From Mariannaea sp. PMI_226 (lineage: Eukaryota; Ascomycota; Sordariomycetes; Hypocreales; Nectriaceae): a stretch of 64,000 nt of DNA. Position numbers and translations under genes: made by a program. Shown in pieces: positions 10,795-22,783 of this stretch (the stretch's first letter is position 1; the number at the start of each line of letters is the position of its first letter). The notes under the pieces are model-generated. The model saw nothing but the letters and a program-made list of their open reading frames with translations. It was not told the origin of the DNA and searched no databases. The stretch spans positions 2,914,001-2,978,000 of the forward strand of contig JANFOG010000002.1 of assembly GCA_024336345.1 (NCBI GenBank). The letters are read 5' to 3'.

Positions 10795-12998
10795 TTTGGC
10801 AGTACAACGCTGCCAGCAAAGCCGTTTTTGATGAGAGGAGCTAAAGCAATGCTGCTCCGCCAATGTCGGATCAATGTTCGGCAGTAGCACTCGGCAGCGT
10901 GCGCATTCCCTTGAAGACCGTGTAAGGGGCGCGTTGGTATGGCCATTGAAGTGAAGGTTTTCATAATTGCGCATCAGTAAGTGTGCCATGATGAGGGGAT
11001 AGATTGGACAACAGGAAGTTCAGTAGGCGTGCAAAACCGGGGGAGCTGTGGAACCCAGCACGATTGGACGTGGGAGGCGGGAAGAATGATGGATGAATCG
11101 CCTTTGATGAGGGTGGATGGATTCGGCCCATTGCATGTGGCCCACACATGTTTTGACAAACTACACGTATTGTGCGGTTGTGATGATTATGCGGTGTACG
11201 GGGGACCAGGACCCGGCAGCCACCGAAAGCGAAGGCTTTTTATCCTTGATACGCCGACATATGACCTCGGATATGGCTGAACAATGACTGCAGCCTGGGA
11301 ACTTTGGTTTATTTTCCTTTTTTCTTTCTTTCTTTTCTTCTTTTCCCTTTCTTTTTTGATATTTTATTGCTGGTTGTGAACACGGTTCGCATCGCCGGCG
11401 TTTGGCAGCAAGAACTGCGGTAACCTAAGTGTGAATGGATCAAAAGGAAACAAAAGAATAGCTACATGAAAAAAAGAGAGATCTCACATCCTTCTATGCC
11501 TATGATGACCTCCTGGTTGAGGATTATGGAGCCAGCAGTGAGGAGGAATGTGGAGGGAGGAGTCGTATGGTAGACTGAGGGACAATGTGAGGCAAAGCAG
11601 TCGAACTAGGTGCTGCAGGACAGACACTGGCAGAGCTTGTCATGGTGAGTCCTTTCTTTCTGCTCTGCAAGCTCTCCGTAGTCCGTACTCCCCTTTTCTC
11701 GGAGAAGGCCATGCTCGGCGTCTTGTTTCTCATTTCTTGTTGCTTGACCGATGGACGCAGCTGAGTTGGTTGTACACCCTGTCTGACCTACTTTTAGTCA
11801 ACACAAACGATGAGCGGCTCGCTGCTGGCTCTTCCACCTGTCTGGTAGCCGGTGTCGGTGAAGGAAACAAAATGATGATGGAAGATTTGTACGATGGTCG
11901 GTGTGACCGGTCGGCGGGAGACAGGAAAATGGACTCGCGCATTGGGCATTTGATTGGGAGACGGGCGATGCCGTGACGGGCGGGAGGGCGGACCCGAATT
12001 TCTCAAGATTGGGACCGATTTGTACTTCGTACAAAGAGGGTGTTTTTTTTTTCAATCCATATTGTATCCAGGACACCCTTTGTCTCCTGAGTACCGATAT
12101 GGATGGGCCCATCGCTCATCGACCATCGTGCATAACGCACAGACGTGGGCGGGAGCTCTCTCAACGCTAGACTCATGCCGGTTGACCTTGTTCGGGGCCG
12201 CGGTTTTTCGGACTCGTGGAGACGACTATCACGACACCCCGGCCGGGTTAATAAGGTGGTTCTTGGGATGCTCCACTACCGGAGTACCCAACTTTTTCGA
12301 GAGGGAAGCGAACCGCCCTGCACTTAATAAGTAAACGTAGCTATTTTTTCGTTTTGGGGAAAAAATATAACTGATTGTAATGTATTATTACTTTTTTTTT
12401 TCTTCCTTTCTTTATTTGCTTTTCTCTTCCCCTCTCTCCCTCTCCCATTTTTTTTTTCCTTTTTCCTTTTTTTTCTGATCCTTTCTTTTGCTCATACCCT
12501 CCTTTTCCTTTCTCCTCTCTCTTTTCTTTTTCTTCTTTCTTTTTCTTCTCCTGTAACAGCCCAGCCGTCAGTTGGCCAGACACGTCGTCGAACTCCTGTG
12601 GCTCGCTCCTGTAACTCTCCCTATCCCATCCATGTCGTGGCTTGGTCATGACGAAAATTCCGGTCTCGATCTTGACCGTCATGGCTGGGATGTGAGCATC
12701 TAAAGCCCCCCCTCCAGGGGGCGTGTATCGTCCAAAACCAGGAGACAAGTTCATTTTACAGCATCTTGCTGGTGCTTTTTTTTTCCTCCATGATGTCGTT
12801 ATTGTTGCCACCACGGAGCCCTACCCGTTCTAGTTGATGCAATTTCGTTCCGCTCGGCTCTGTACGTCTTGTGCAAGTAAGTACCCGCCTCGTCGTTGGT
12901 CGGGTGGTACCTCCGTCGGCGTCCTGCATCTTGCAATTTGATAGGTAACTGGCCAGAGTTGTGTAAGTGAGGGTTCAATCCAACCAGCATGAGGACGA

Positions 12999-13085
12999 CA
13001 AGGAAGAAGCAGCAGCAACGGCAACAGCAACAACAACAAACAACAACGAGAGAAGAAGAAGCAGCAGCAGCAGCAGAAGAAGAAA
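12999..13085. repeat. Triplet repeats (AGC/AAC/AAG)
   Basis: A run of trinucleotides in blocks of AGC, AAC and AAG covers about 87 nt. It lies outside any supported gene, upstream of the dioxygenase. Confidence 0.85.
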
Positions 13086-13487
13086 GGGGGCGCTTCACGT
13101 AACTAGCCGCTGGCTCTGTCTCTCGAATCCCCCATAATCTCTTCCCGCACACCCCGACTATAATAAGGCATCGAGGGATGGCTCCTCTCTCTCTCTCGCA
13201 CACACTCTCCTGCCCTGCCCTTGTTCACCCATCTTTCCTCGTAGCCTCTTTTGCTCTTACCGTATTTCCAGTCTTTCCTCTTTTTCTTCCCATCTTCTTA
13301 AAAGCCTATTTTTGTCCACCTCCATCCCTCTGTTCCTTCCATCTCCTCAAGTCACAACTGGGCTAGCCCACTACCTACCTTGTTCCGTCCCATCCCACCC
13401 ATATTTCAACCCCAACCCCCACTCAAACTGCCTCTTGCAGCCTCTAGGTGACTGCCTACCTCCTTCACCCACGACTAAGCCTCCACG

Positions 13488-13523
13488 CCTACCTACCTAC
13501 CTACCTACCTACCTTAGGTACCT
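13488..13523. repeat. CTAC tetranucleotide repeat ending in TTAGGTACCT
   Basis: About six CCTA/CTAC units run into TTAGGTACCT. The same word combination recurs in other spacers of this window (near 5500, 26245-26300, 36850-37030, 53085-53110, 61250). Confidence 0.9.
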
Positions 13524-13768
13524 CACCCACTACTGGTCTACTCCTGCCATTGAGTGCACTTTCCTTATTAGGCCAGGATCACGGCTTCCATTTCCAGTCT
13601 ATACTCAAATCTTCTTCTGTCCCTTTTCCTCCATATCTTCGTTCTTGCGCTCATCCTCTCCAACCTCTGTTCTCCCATTTCAAGCTCGCTTCAGTTCGCC
13701 GTCTGCCCAAAATTCTGAACCGGCCTCTCTTCAATCTCGCCGTTGGCCATTTATATAATCAAATAACT

Positions 13769-13864
13769 GTAAGTTCTCACGACGATTTGTTTGTTCTCTT
13801 CCTCTCTGAAGAAATGAAACCCATACCTGGTTCTCACAAAGCCTGCTAACAGTTGATTTCTCAG
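13769..13864 (+). other. Probable 5'UTR intron of the TauD-like gene
   Basis: A consensus donor GTAAGTTC at 13769, a branch-like GCTAACA and an acceptor TTTCTCAG ending at 13864 bound a 96-nt interval just upstream of the ATG at 13928. No reading frame needs it removed, so it would lie in the untranslated leader. Confidence 0.55.
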
Positions 13865-13927
13865 GAAAAGAGGCATAATTCTTGCACCAACACCAATAAA
13901 TAAGAAAATCCTCTTTTCTTCTTCTCA

Positions 13928-15336
13928 ATGGCAAATTGCATGTCTGGCAGCGTTGTTGGCCTAACCCCAGCCTTCGAGCTGGGTATTTCGGCCGCTGGTT
14001 GTGCCACTCGAGTGGCAGATGCCCCAGCTGGACTTCCAGAGAATTTCCCACAGGTCCTGGATATTCCTATGGCTTGGACCGGTGCCCAGTTCGCAAACCG
14101 TGAGACTGATTACATTTATACGCTCACTGAACTGGATCTGTGCGAGGCCAAAATGGCTTTGCAACATTTCAAAGGTTCGCTTTTCTAGGCTTGGAGGGGA
14201 GGGGGCATTCTGAAGAACATGCATGGCTAATCCCAAAACAGACTTAGGCCTGGACGGGGATCTCGTTTCTCGAGACAACTTCCCTCTCCCAACTCTGGGT
14301 CCTCGACTGGACAAAATTCGCCGAGACGTCTACAATGGCAAGGGATTTGGCGTCATTCGTGGTCTGGATCCGCAGAAATATTCCGTTGAGGATCTTACTG
14401 TCCTCCATCTCGGTATCCAGTCGTACATCGCCAACCGCCATGGCCGACAGGACAAGAAGGGCAACATGCTGGGTTCGCCTCACTGACTCTTCCTGACTGT
14501 TATTGCCCGGAATTGCTGACTGTGACCAACGCATAGTACATATCATTGCTGATAATTCGTCCAAGTTAAAAGCTGGGCACCACCGTCACTCCACTTCTCC
14601 AATTGTGAGTTGCAAGAACTGTCTAATCTCTGTCTTTGAAACACGCCCGCTGACCTCTGCTAGACTTTCCACAATGAAGAAGCTGGGGACGTCATTAGTT
14701 GGCTGACACGAAACACTGCAGCCTCTGGGGGCAAATGCATAATTTCCTCTGCTTACACCGTCTACAATGTACTAGCCGCAAGTCGTCCGGATCTCATCCG
14801 CATCTTGGCCCGATCCGACTGGCCATTCGCGATGTAAGTGGGCGATTTGACCAGCATGCTCGAGACCTTCTAACGCGAGTCACCACTCTAGGCCCCATTT
14901 TCAGTGCCGTCCCGTGCTTTTCTATCATGAGGGGCGGATCATTATCAACTTTGGCCGTGTGCCACTTATTGGTAACAACGTTCACCCTCGATCGAAAAAT
15001 CTTCCCGCCGTTACGCCGCGACAGATTGAGGCTTTGGATGCCATTGAGGCTGTTGCGAAGGCCACTCAGCTTGAAATCTCTACTCGTCCCGGCGATATGC
15101 ACTTCATCAACAACATGTCTATTCTTCACAGACGAGCGGGCTTCATCAATGGTGAGGTACCCCAGGAGCGCCGTCATTTGGTCCGCATGAGACTTCGCGA
15201 TGATGAACTTGGCTGGAACCTCCCGGAGGATCTGGTTCAAGAGTGGGAGACAGCATTCTCTGAGGCAGGCCCAAAGGTTTGGCATCTCGAGCCTATGCCC
15301 GATGGTTTTTTTGTGCTTCGAAGTCTTGCCAACTAG
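13928..15336 (+). CDS. TauD/TfdA-like Fe(II)/2-oxoglutarate dioxygenase (386 aa)
   Basis: Five exons (13928-14174, 14242-14472, 14537-14604, 14664-14833, 14892-15336) join in frame with introns of 58 to 67 nt. The product resembles fungal clavaminate synthase-like/TauD proteins: an N-terminal extension, then a double-stranded beta-helix core. The candidate iron ligands are H185 and E187 in FHNEEAGD (an HxE form of the family's HxD motif) and H318 in ILHRRAGF. The arginines in RRHLVRMRLRD (about 332-337) would hold 2-oxoglutarate. Enzymes of this family hydroxylate or decarboxylatively cleave small substrates such as taurine; the substrate here cannot be told from the sequence. No signal peptide is seen, so the enzyme is probably cytosolic. 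Donors GTTCGC and GGTTCG of introns 1 and 2 are weaker than consensus. The start is the first ATG after the leader intron. Confidence 0.88.
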
Positions 15337-16707
15337 TTGGCCCACCAAGAAAATAAGCATGTCCCGCATGCTGGCGTAGGTGTGTCCGGATAAAAGAAAA
15401 GTAACAATGATTGGTAAGGGCACGGTCAGGTTTGGTTTGGGATCATGGGGCTACATCAGGGATGAGTTGATTGACGGCGTCCAAAGGTTTGGGTTTACAA
15501 AAAGGTCGACCTGCATGAATCAAGATACCTCTGTGTGTTGGCATGAAAAAAGTGTTTTATCCCGGTGCACTGGTCACGAAAAGTAAGGTGCGTCGTTGGG
15601 GCTTGCTGGTGTATGTAGTCTGGAAGCCTTGTGGGTTTGGAACCGATGGGAGGGGCGGGGAAGTCGAAGCCTGAGGCCGGTGACTAATGAGATTGAGTTA
15701 GAATGTGGGCCGAAGTAGGCAAAATACAAGGATTATTTCTTAGTTTCTCCATGTCATGGTTCGCGACTTAGATCTGGACCCTGCAAATACTGCACGTAGG
15801 TACTGCAGCTGGGCTGAGCAAGCATGGGTGTCTGAACACTGATCTGACCCTCAGGATGAACAAGGGGCACAACAAAGGCAAGGACAGGGACAAGGGTGAG
15901 GGCAAGGGCAAGGATGGGCGTGAAACGGTTTGGGCTCGAGGCTGTGGTCGCGCTCAAACTAGACAGTAAGATAGTCAGCTACTGTATGTGGTAACAGTTG
16001 TCGTGTTCCGGGAGCCGCGATAGATGATCGTCATTTTGACGATCCCATCGACTACATTCACCTGCAGACCAATAGGGGCACCATAAACCAAGGACACATT
16101 GCATAACACCAGATTTTAGCAAGTACAGTAGCAAGTAGGTGTATGAAGTAGCCATGTTGTGGCTGAGAGGTTGAAAAAAAAAAGAATTCTATTCGAAAGG
16201 CTTCACCTAGTTGTGCTGACCCTGGCAGAGTAGCTCAACTAGCTGCAGATTCAAAGACCGGCAGGAGACAAGCTTTTTACATAGTACAGTACACCTCGGA
16301 TTCAAACGAATCGAGACGGAGACTGGAAAATATGGAGAATGAACTGTATGAGGAATTTTTACCCTTAAAGGATCCTACTTGACTCTGTGGAGTAAGTCAA
16401 CTCACTACCTACTGTATGCTGGAGGGGGTCTTTTGACGCAGTTCATGGGGTATGGTAGCGTAGCTCCGGAATAATGGGAGAAAAGAGCCAAGACAGAGGA
16501 TCGAAGGCTTATTGTTAGTCCCATCGTGGAGTAAGTTACAGAGTAAGGTAGTTAGGTACGGAGCAATCTGTGCTTGGTGGCAGATGAACATGGGTTAGAC
16601 GATGGGCTGGGATGCGCTCACGCATACTAAGTATGTAGTTACAACCACCACACAGACGCATGGGCTGCAGGCAGTCCCCCCCTCCCCAGCAAGATTGGCA
16701 CGATTGG

Positions 16708-16732
16708 CAACGCAACGCAACGCAACGCAACG
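16708..16732. repeat. CAACG pentanucleotide array, five units
   Basis: Five near-perfect copies of a 5-nt unit lie in a non-coding spacer. Confidence 0.9.
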
Positions 16733-17950
16733 AGCTTTGGGGCCCGTAAAGAAAGCTGGCTCGGTTGTTTATATGCCGCACCCTTGTTCCTGAGGTTGGT
16801 GCCCATTGGTAGAAGCGCGAGAACGACTGAAGATGATTTTCATGGGTTGGCCGATGGAGGAGCCGGAGGGGGGGCCGGCGCGATCGGGAGTCAATGCTGG
16901 GCATCATGAATGTGGCAATCAGTGATGCCTATATGATGAGAAGGTATTCAATTATGATGAGATAGGATGGGACTAGCAGTGAGTAATTTATGGTGGAGTC
17001 GTCTACTTGGTCTTGTTTATGTACAGCAGCGTTTAGGGAAAGGTGGACTCTTTGGAATTGTTTCTCCTTTGCATGGTGCCGGACATATAATTATATGTTT
17101 TGCTTTTCGTATCAATCATTGTGAAACAAGATGAACGTTGAATTTTTTTTTCTTTGCCATGCAGGTTTCCCATTTGGCGACAAGCGCTTTTTGTTTGATT
17201 ACCGATCCCCCCGACGGCGGAGAGCACAAGAGGAGCTTGGGGTTTTTAGACGGCAGATTGCGGTGAGGCCGGTATGTACTATGGTAGTAGTAGATGTGGT
17301 GATACAGAGTCTGTCATTGGCTGATAGCCTATTGTGCGCGAAGAAACTAGTCAACAGACCGTCTTTCTTTCTTTTCTTTTTCGATGTCCTTTCTTTTTCT
17401 TGATTTCCAGTTTTTCTTACCCCCTCTCCTCTCTCTCTCTCTCTCTCTTTGTGTCTCTTTCTTTCTTTTTTCCCTTGCTCATTCAACGCACAAAGTACTC
17501 CGTACTCAGTCTTGGAACTTTTTTTTTCTTTCTCCTTTGGCTTGGCGCTGTCGCTGGGGGTTGTTTCATGGGAGCTGAGTCCTCACACTTTTGCTTTTGC
17601 AGACAAAGAGGCCCACGTAAGTCTGCCAATCTTCTTCCCTCCATTATCCCAAGAGATTTAAAAATTACCGAGTACCATGTATGGCTTTCTTTTTTTATTC
17701 CTGGGGAGAAGGGAGGGGGGGGCGCAAAGGGGTGTGTATGCGTGTTTTGTGAGTTATCCTCATTGCCTCTTTGATTTATTTTTAGGGATGACTGAACGTT
17801 GTTGGGAGGGGTGAGTGTACCGGCACGTTGGCCCACGGGAAGGATCACAAGTTTATCGATGAGCCGTGTTCGGGACGATTCGAAAACGCAAGCCATGATA
17901 TCTGCTCAATAGCGGTGAGGAAGATATCCCGAGCACATACATACACACGT

Positions 17951-17969
17951 ACACACACACACACACACA
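17951..17969. repeat. (AC)n microsatellite
   Basis: An uninterrupted AC dinucleotide run lies in a non-coding spacer. Confidence 0.9.
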
Positions 17970-18191
17970 TACAACATACAAATGAATACAAGCACATGTC
18001 TACCCGGACTCCGTACTAGCAGAGGTTAGATTGGGCCGCAGGGGGTGGAAGTGGCGGCTTGAGATGCCATTGGGGGAGTTGATTCAACATGCTGTCTAGT
18101 CGCGAAGACAGCATTGGAGGAATGAGACGAAAGTGCGCTTGACTAATAATTAGAAAGAAAGGGGGTCTTTCGGTTTTGTTTTTGGGCGCCT

Positions 18192-18219
18192 GGGCTGTGG
18201 GCTGTGGGCTGCGGGCTCT
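18192..18219. repeat. Heptamer array GGGCTGT, four units
   Basis: Four consecutive 7-nt units (GGGCTGT, GGGCTGT, GGGCTGC, GGGCTCT) are seen. A different heptamer array starts only 33 nt downstream. Confidence 0.9.
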
Positions 18220-18251
18220 GGCCTGGTATGATGAAAGGGCATAGACGAAGA

Positions 18252-18288
18252 GCGACAGGCGACAGGCGACAGGCGACAGGCTACAGGC
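18252..18288. repeat. Heptamer array GCGACAG, five units
   Basis: Four perfect GCGACAG units are followed by a degenerate GCTACAG and a partial unit. Confidence 0.9.
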
Positions 18289-18890
18289 AAGTAGTAGAGT
18301 GAGAGGATCCCGTTAGATGGCGTTACACACGCTCTGGGTGAGGTTGTTGTTCCGTGGACGAAGTACGTAGTGTGTAGAATTTCCCCATACGAGCAAAGAG
18401 AAGGGATCCACATCGAAAGAATAGACACGCACGCCCATACGCCCCCTTTTCATCTTTTTCCCCCCCGCCCCGGTCAAGGCTCTGGCTAATGGGAAACTGC
18501 CCAGAGACAGTGATTTATACCTGCCTTAGTGAGAAAAGATGAGGAGGCAGAGTAAATAGGGTGGAAAAGAGAAAGGGAAAAGGAAATACGTAATCTGTAA
18601 ATGGTAGTCCGTACGGACATACATTAGCTACCTACATCTCCACAGCTCATGGATCGAATCGAGGTTGAAGGCCCGGCGCCTTGGTTGGTTGTGCGAGCTA
18701 GGGACAGCTTAGTGCCTGTGCACATAGCCTACTTTGCCTTGATTGTCAATGTTTGTCTTCCACTGGACCCGACTTCCAATGTTGATGAATGGGTCGAGAC
18801 TCTGTGCTTGGTGAATGGATCGCCCCCTGCCCTTGGATTTGAGACATCGCTCCGGCAATCGAGCCAGATAAATATAAAACAAAAAAAAAA

Positions 18891-18915
18891 GGGAAGGGAA
18901 GGGAAGGGAAGGGAA
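18891..18915. repeat. GGGAA pentamer array, five units
   Basis: Five perfect 5-nt units follow an A10 run. A degenerate G/A-rich echo lies about 240 nt further on. Confidence 0.9.
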
Positions 18916-20756
18916 GACAGCAACAGGAGGAAGCAGAGCAGAGTAACTGTATCCCGGTCAGATCTCATTCCCATCTTGGCCTCACATGAAGGGATGCGTA
19001 TCGTGCCGTGTAAGCGGAGACGTTGATCCCCGCCTACCGGGAAGAGAGTATTTTGTTCGAGCGTGAGTTGAACTATCACAGACTCCCCTACTGACGCATC
19101 GGGATGGGGTGTGATGAGATGGGTTAGAATATGAAGGGAAGGGACGGGAAGGAAAGGGAAGAGAAAGATGCACCCGGTATCTTCTCTTCCCCATCCTTGT
19201 TCCATCGTCAAAGGTAGCAACGACACTTGAGGCTCAGAATCCCAAGAGACTCCGTCATTTATCGGCGTGGAGCCAGGGGGTGGATTAGTTTCTCTCATCA
19301 CCAAGCCCTGCCCACGCCCCGTTGAACTAAACGGCTTGCCTGGTACTATGGTCCCTGGTACTCCGTGGATATTCACCGGTTCCGTCTCCCCGGTAAACCC
19401 ACAGGTTAACTGGTATCTCAAACCAAGTTATGGAGTCATCTTAGAGTGGATGAATACCCACGGCGTACGGGTGTGCTCCGCACTTCTGTCTCGGTATCAA
19501 TGACATCCAAGTTCCTCTTTTTGGTTCCTCCTCCACAATCCGTGCCCACCAACAAGTTGCATCGAGTATTGTTTAGTATGTACAATGTACGTCTCCCTAA
19601 TAAGACAAACAAGGCAGACCCGGTGGCCAGGGTATGGCTACTCTGATCCCTGGTATGATGTATGCACCCGAGTTTTGTGTAGGTGGCAGGTATCATATCT
19701 CGGTAGAGTGCCGGATACTCTAATTAAGGTGAAAAGTACTTCATATTGCTGGCGCCCTGTATCCACGAAAGCACAGTATGTGCTGACTGTTGCACTGTAG
19801 CCACTTGCGTATGAGGGAGGTACCTACCCTGCCTGCCAACCTGCCTACCCTGGCCTGACCTGACGCGACCGACCTCAAGTCCTTCCACAGTACGGAGTTC
19901 CATTCAACACTCACTACCTGCCTCAGAAGCAAGTTGGTGGGCGCCTCTTGAACATTTTGCGCACGGACCCTCCGTCCCATCATCTTTCCTCCTTTCCCGT
20001 GTTCTCAAACTACCTACGTAGACTATCCCACTTCAGCTTCAGACAGCCAGCCCTGCAAAAAACTTGTTGCCGCGTCCGCTTTTTTTCGAAAGACGCAGCC
20101 AGCCAACCAGCTGCTAGGGACGCCGGGAAACCAATCACTCCAACAGACCTCAGCCAGCCAGAGGACCGGCCGGAGAGAGACACGGCACCAAGAGCGGCAT
20201 ATGCTCCGGACCTCTCGTGACCAGTCCCCGGTGTCGATTCCCCTTCCGCACCCCCTTCAGTCCTTCAGCATCCCCACGATTATCAACCGTGGTTCTTAGC
20301 TTCTTCCTCGAAGGTGCCCTGGTTCATAGCTGGTCTCCTTCCACCCCTTTGGCTGCTCACTACGCGCTTCTCCTTGGTACTCTCCTTCATCCCTCTCAAC
20401 CAGGTCATTCCCTACAAGTGCTGCAAATCAACACCCTCCTCCAATTCAGCTCACGAGTTGCAACGCCACAACACCAACGAGGCACCACTTACTCGATCTC
20501 GTTCGACTTTCCGGGACAACCTAGAGACGTGGCTGAATTTCTCAGCTGCTGAATTCTCTCTCGCTTGCCTGACCTTGACTTACTTTGACTTGGTCCTGCT
20601 TTACCTCCCTGCCAGTCTATTTGCCCCCCCTTGTCACCGGTTCACCAGCTCCGACAAGAGAACAACAAGGTCCCCCACCCTTTACTTTTCCTTGTTTTTT
20701 TTTTCTCAGCGCCAAACTCCGGTGTATAGTGTCTGGTCAATCGCATCCTAGTAATC

Positions 20757-22783
20757 ATGGCGACATCATCAACGCCCCGTGACCGCAAGGCACCTGCCGG
20801 CGGAGCTGCGGGTTACCATCTCGTGCACCAGGATGAGGCCCAGATTGATGCCCAAGACTCAGGTCGCGTGTCCCCTCGGGCTGCTTCTCCTCCGATCATT
20901 CGTGCTTCTAATCGGCCCTACCGAGGCCTTGTTCTTATTCTCTCCGGACTCGTCGTCATCCTCCTAGGCACTATTCTCTATCTCACCCTGCCGTGGGCCT
21001 GGGGCTCCGGCTCCGGGTCCTGTCCATGCCGACCACCGGATGTGCCCCAGTATTTTCAGACCTCCCCGGAGCTATGGGCCGGGGCCACCGCTACGGGAAA
21101 GCCGGCTTTCCTGGCCCAGACCCGGGTGTTTGACCCCACAAACACTTTTGTACCTAATGAGCCGCTGCAGACGGCCATCCCCGTCAAGGGTCAGAAGGAT
21201 GGAAACAACATCTTTGCTCACATGGGATATCTATCGCCATATCACCCAAGTCCTGGCTTTGGTGTCGACGAGTATCCTCTCCCAGACGGTGCTGAGATCG
21301 TCCAGGTTCAAATGTTGTCTCGCCATGGTGCACGATATCCAACCCCAAACTCTGAGGTCGCTGAGTTAGGTGAGCTCATTGCTAATTACTCTGGTAAGAT
21401 CAAGACTAGCGGTGCACTTGAGTTCCTCAACGACTGGTCATACCAGCTTGGTTATGCCATTCTCGTGCCTAGGGGCCGCCAAGAGTTGTTCGAATCTGGC
21501 ATATTACACAGCTACATGTATGGTAGTCTCTATAACCCTAACACTAAGCTCATTGTCCGAACTACGGTATGCTCCCTCGAGGTCAATATACTCGATAAGT
21601 TGTTCCGAAGCTAAATCAAATGCAGACTCAGGATCGTATGCTGAAATCTGCCGAGAACTGGATGGCTGGTTTCTTTGGCCTCGAATGGTCAGACTTGTCA
21701 ATCAACTCGTTGTGGAAAAACACTTGAGAGCTGACCTTTTTGAGTAGGACCAATAATGCTACGATTGAGGTGATTATCGAAGCCGGTGGCTTTAACAACT
21801 CGCTAGCCGGATCTCTCAACTGCCCCAATTCCTACAGCAAAATTGACTGGAAGGAACCTTCTACACGATGGGCCAATATTTATCTCAAAGAAGGTTTGAG
21901 CCCCTAGATTCCTGTCTTTGAACGAGCCAGCTCTAACGAAGCTCTTATTAGCAACTGATCGATTCAATAACATGACTGAGGGATTCAAGTGGACCCCGAA
22001 GGATGTCTATGCAGCTCAATCAATGTGTCCATACGAGACAGTTGCGTACGGATTCAGCAGATTTTGCGACTTGTTTACTTACGAGGAGTGGGAACATTTC
22101 GGATACTCCATCGACCTGTCGTTTTCTGCGGGAAGTGGTTTTCACAGCCCGACCGGGGTAAGTTGTCTGCTTCTATTTTGCGAAATTTAGGTTGCCATCA
22201 ATTCTAATATACTGGCCGATAGCGAGCTGTGGGTATTGGATATCAGCAAGAAGTCATTGCACGTCTCAAGAATCACACCCTAGGATACTCTGGCTCTCAG
22301 ATCAACACTACACTCGACAGCAGCACTGAGACCTTTCCTTTGAACCAGAGCCTATACTTTGACTTTTCTCACGATACCAACATCATTTCTATCCTGACAG
22401 CCTTTGGCTTGACACAGTTCAGAGAGGACCTTCCTTCGGATAGATATCCCGGTGAGCACGAGTTTACGGTTGCTCACGTGACACCATTTGGTGCCCGTCT
22501 AGATATTGAGATTATCAAGACACCCAAGCCCGTCTCCATTAATCGGGACGGATTTGATGACGGCAAAGAGACCAAATACATTCACTTCATCCTCAACCAG
22601 CGAACGTTGCCGCTCGGCAAGAGTTTCTCCGAGTGTGGCGATCGCAAGGACGGTTGGTGTGAGTTAGACACCTTCTTGGAGATTCAGGAGACAATGGCTG
22701 AGAAAGCTCGCTTCGACTATGCCTGCTTCGGAGACTATGATAGTGTCCATTATGGTGATATCAAAGATGGAGCTCCTGCTTAA
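20757..22783 (+). CDS. Membrane-anchored histidine acid phosphatase / phytase-like protein (594 aa)
   Basis: Five exons (20757-21566, 21626-21687, 21748-21893, 21952-22157, 22223-22783) join in frame; the introns are 58 to 65 nt. The product belongs to histidine phosphatase clade 2: the catalytic motif SRHGARYPT (R189, H190) carries the phospho-accepting His, and the HD proton-donor motif is at H458-D459 (FSHDTNI). Such enzymes release phosphate from phytate or other phosphomonoesters, usually outside the cell. Here the N-terminus is not a signal peptide but about 56 polar residues followed by one hydrophobic segment (about 57-80), so the enzyme is probably a type II membrane protein with its catalytic domain in the lumen or outside. 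Several Asn-X-Ser/Thr sites fit glycosylation. The substrate is not determined. The gene converges on the ammonium transporter with 754 nt between the stops. Confidence 0.92.

Larger units (their letters stand above)
10795..13927. other. 3.1-kb intergenic region, CT-rich promoter of the dioxygenase gene
   Basis: I see no gene here. The left part is the 3' flank of the transcription factor. The right part (about 13160-13760) is strongly pyrimidine-rich, as in fungal promoters and leaders, with a CTAC-repeat at 13488-13523 and a TATA-like ATTTATATAA at 13750-13759. Polypyrimidine tracts at 11310-11365 and 12390-12550 create long open frames on the opposite strand that encode only Lys/Glu-rich low-complexity sequence. 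Confidence 0.6.
15337..20756. other. 5.4-kb intergenic region with several simple-repeat arrays
   Basis: I see no supported gene. Features include a CAACG pentamer array (16708-16732), CT-rich runs (17360-17480), an AC microsatellite (17951-17969), two heptamer arrays (18192-18219, 18252-18288), a GGGAA array (18891-18915) with a degenerate echo near 19135-19165, and palindromic words at 17495, 18008, 19358 and 19891. A 230-codon minus-strand frame (18729-19421) crosses the GGGAA array and looks non-coding. The last 700 nt are CT-rich and probably form the promoter and leader of the phosphatase gene. Confidence 0.6.

Noticed and set aside
12341..12814. A 157-codon minus-strand Lys/Glu-rich frame
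   Set aside because: It is the reverse of a T/C-rich tract; the Lys/Glu/Gly run is compositional.
12940..12985. GGGTTCAATCC resembling a tRNA T-loop on the plus strand
   Set aside because: The only A-box-like word is too close upstream and there is no acceptor-stem pairing.
13312..13758. A 148-codon plus-strand frame upstream of the dioxygenase
   Set aside because: It is Pro/Ser/Leu/Tyr-rich, driven by CT-rich leader DNA and the CTAC repeat, and ends before the leader intron.
18729..19421. A 230-codon minus-strand frame
   Set aside because: It runs across the GGGAA array and other low-complexity purine tracts that lack stop codons. The translation has runs of Phe, Leu, Ser and Pro, no motif and no plausible splice partners.
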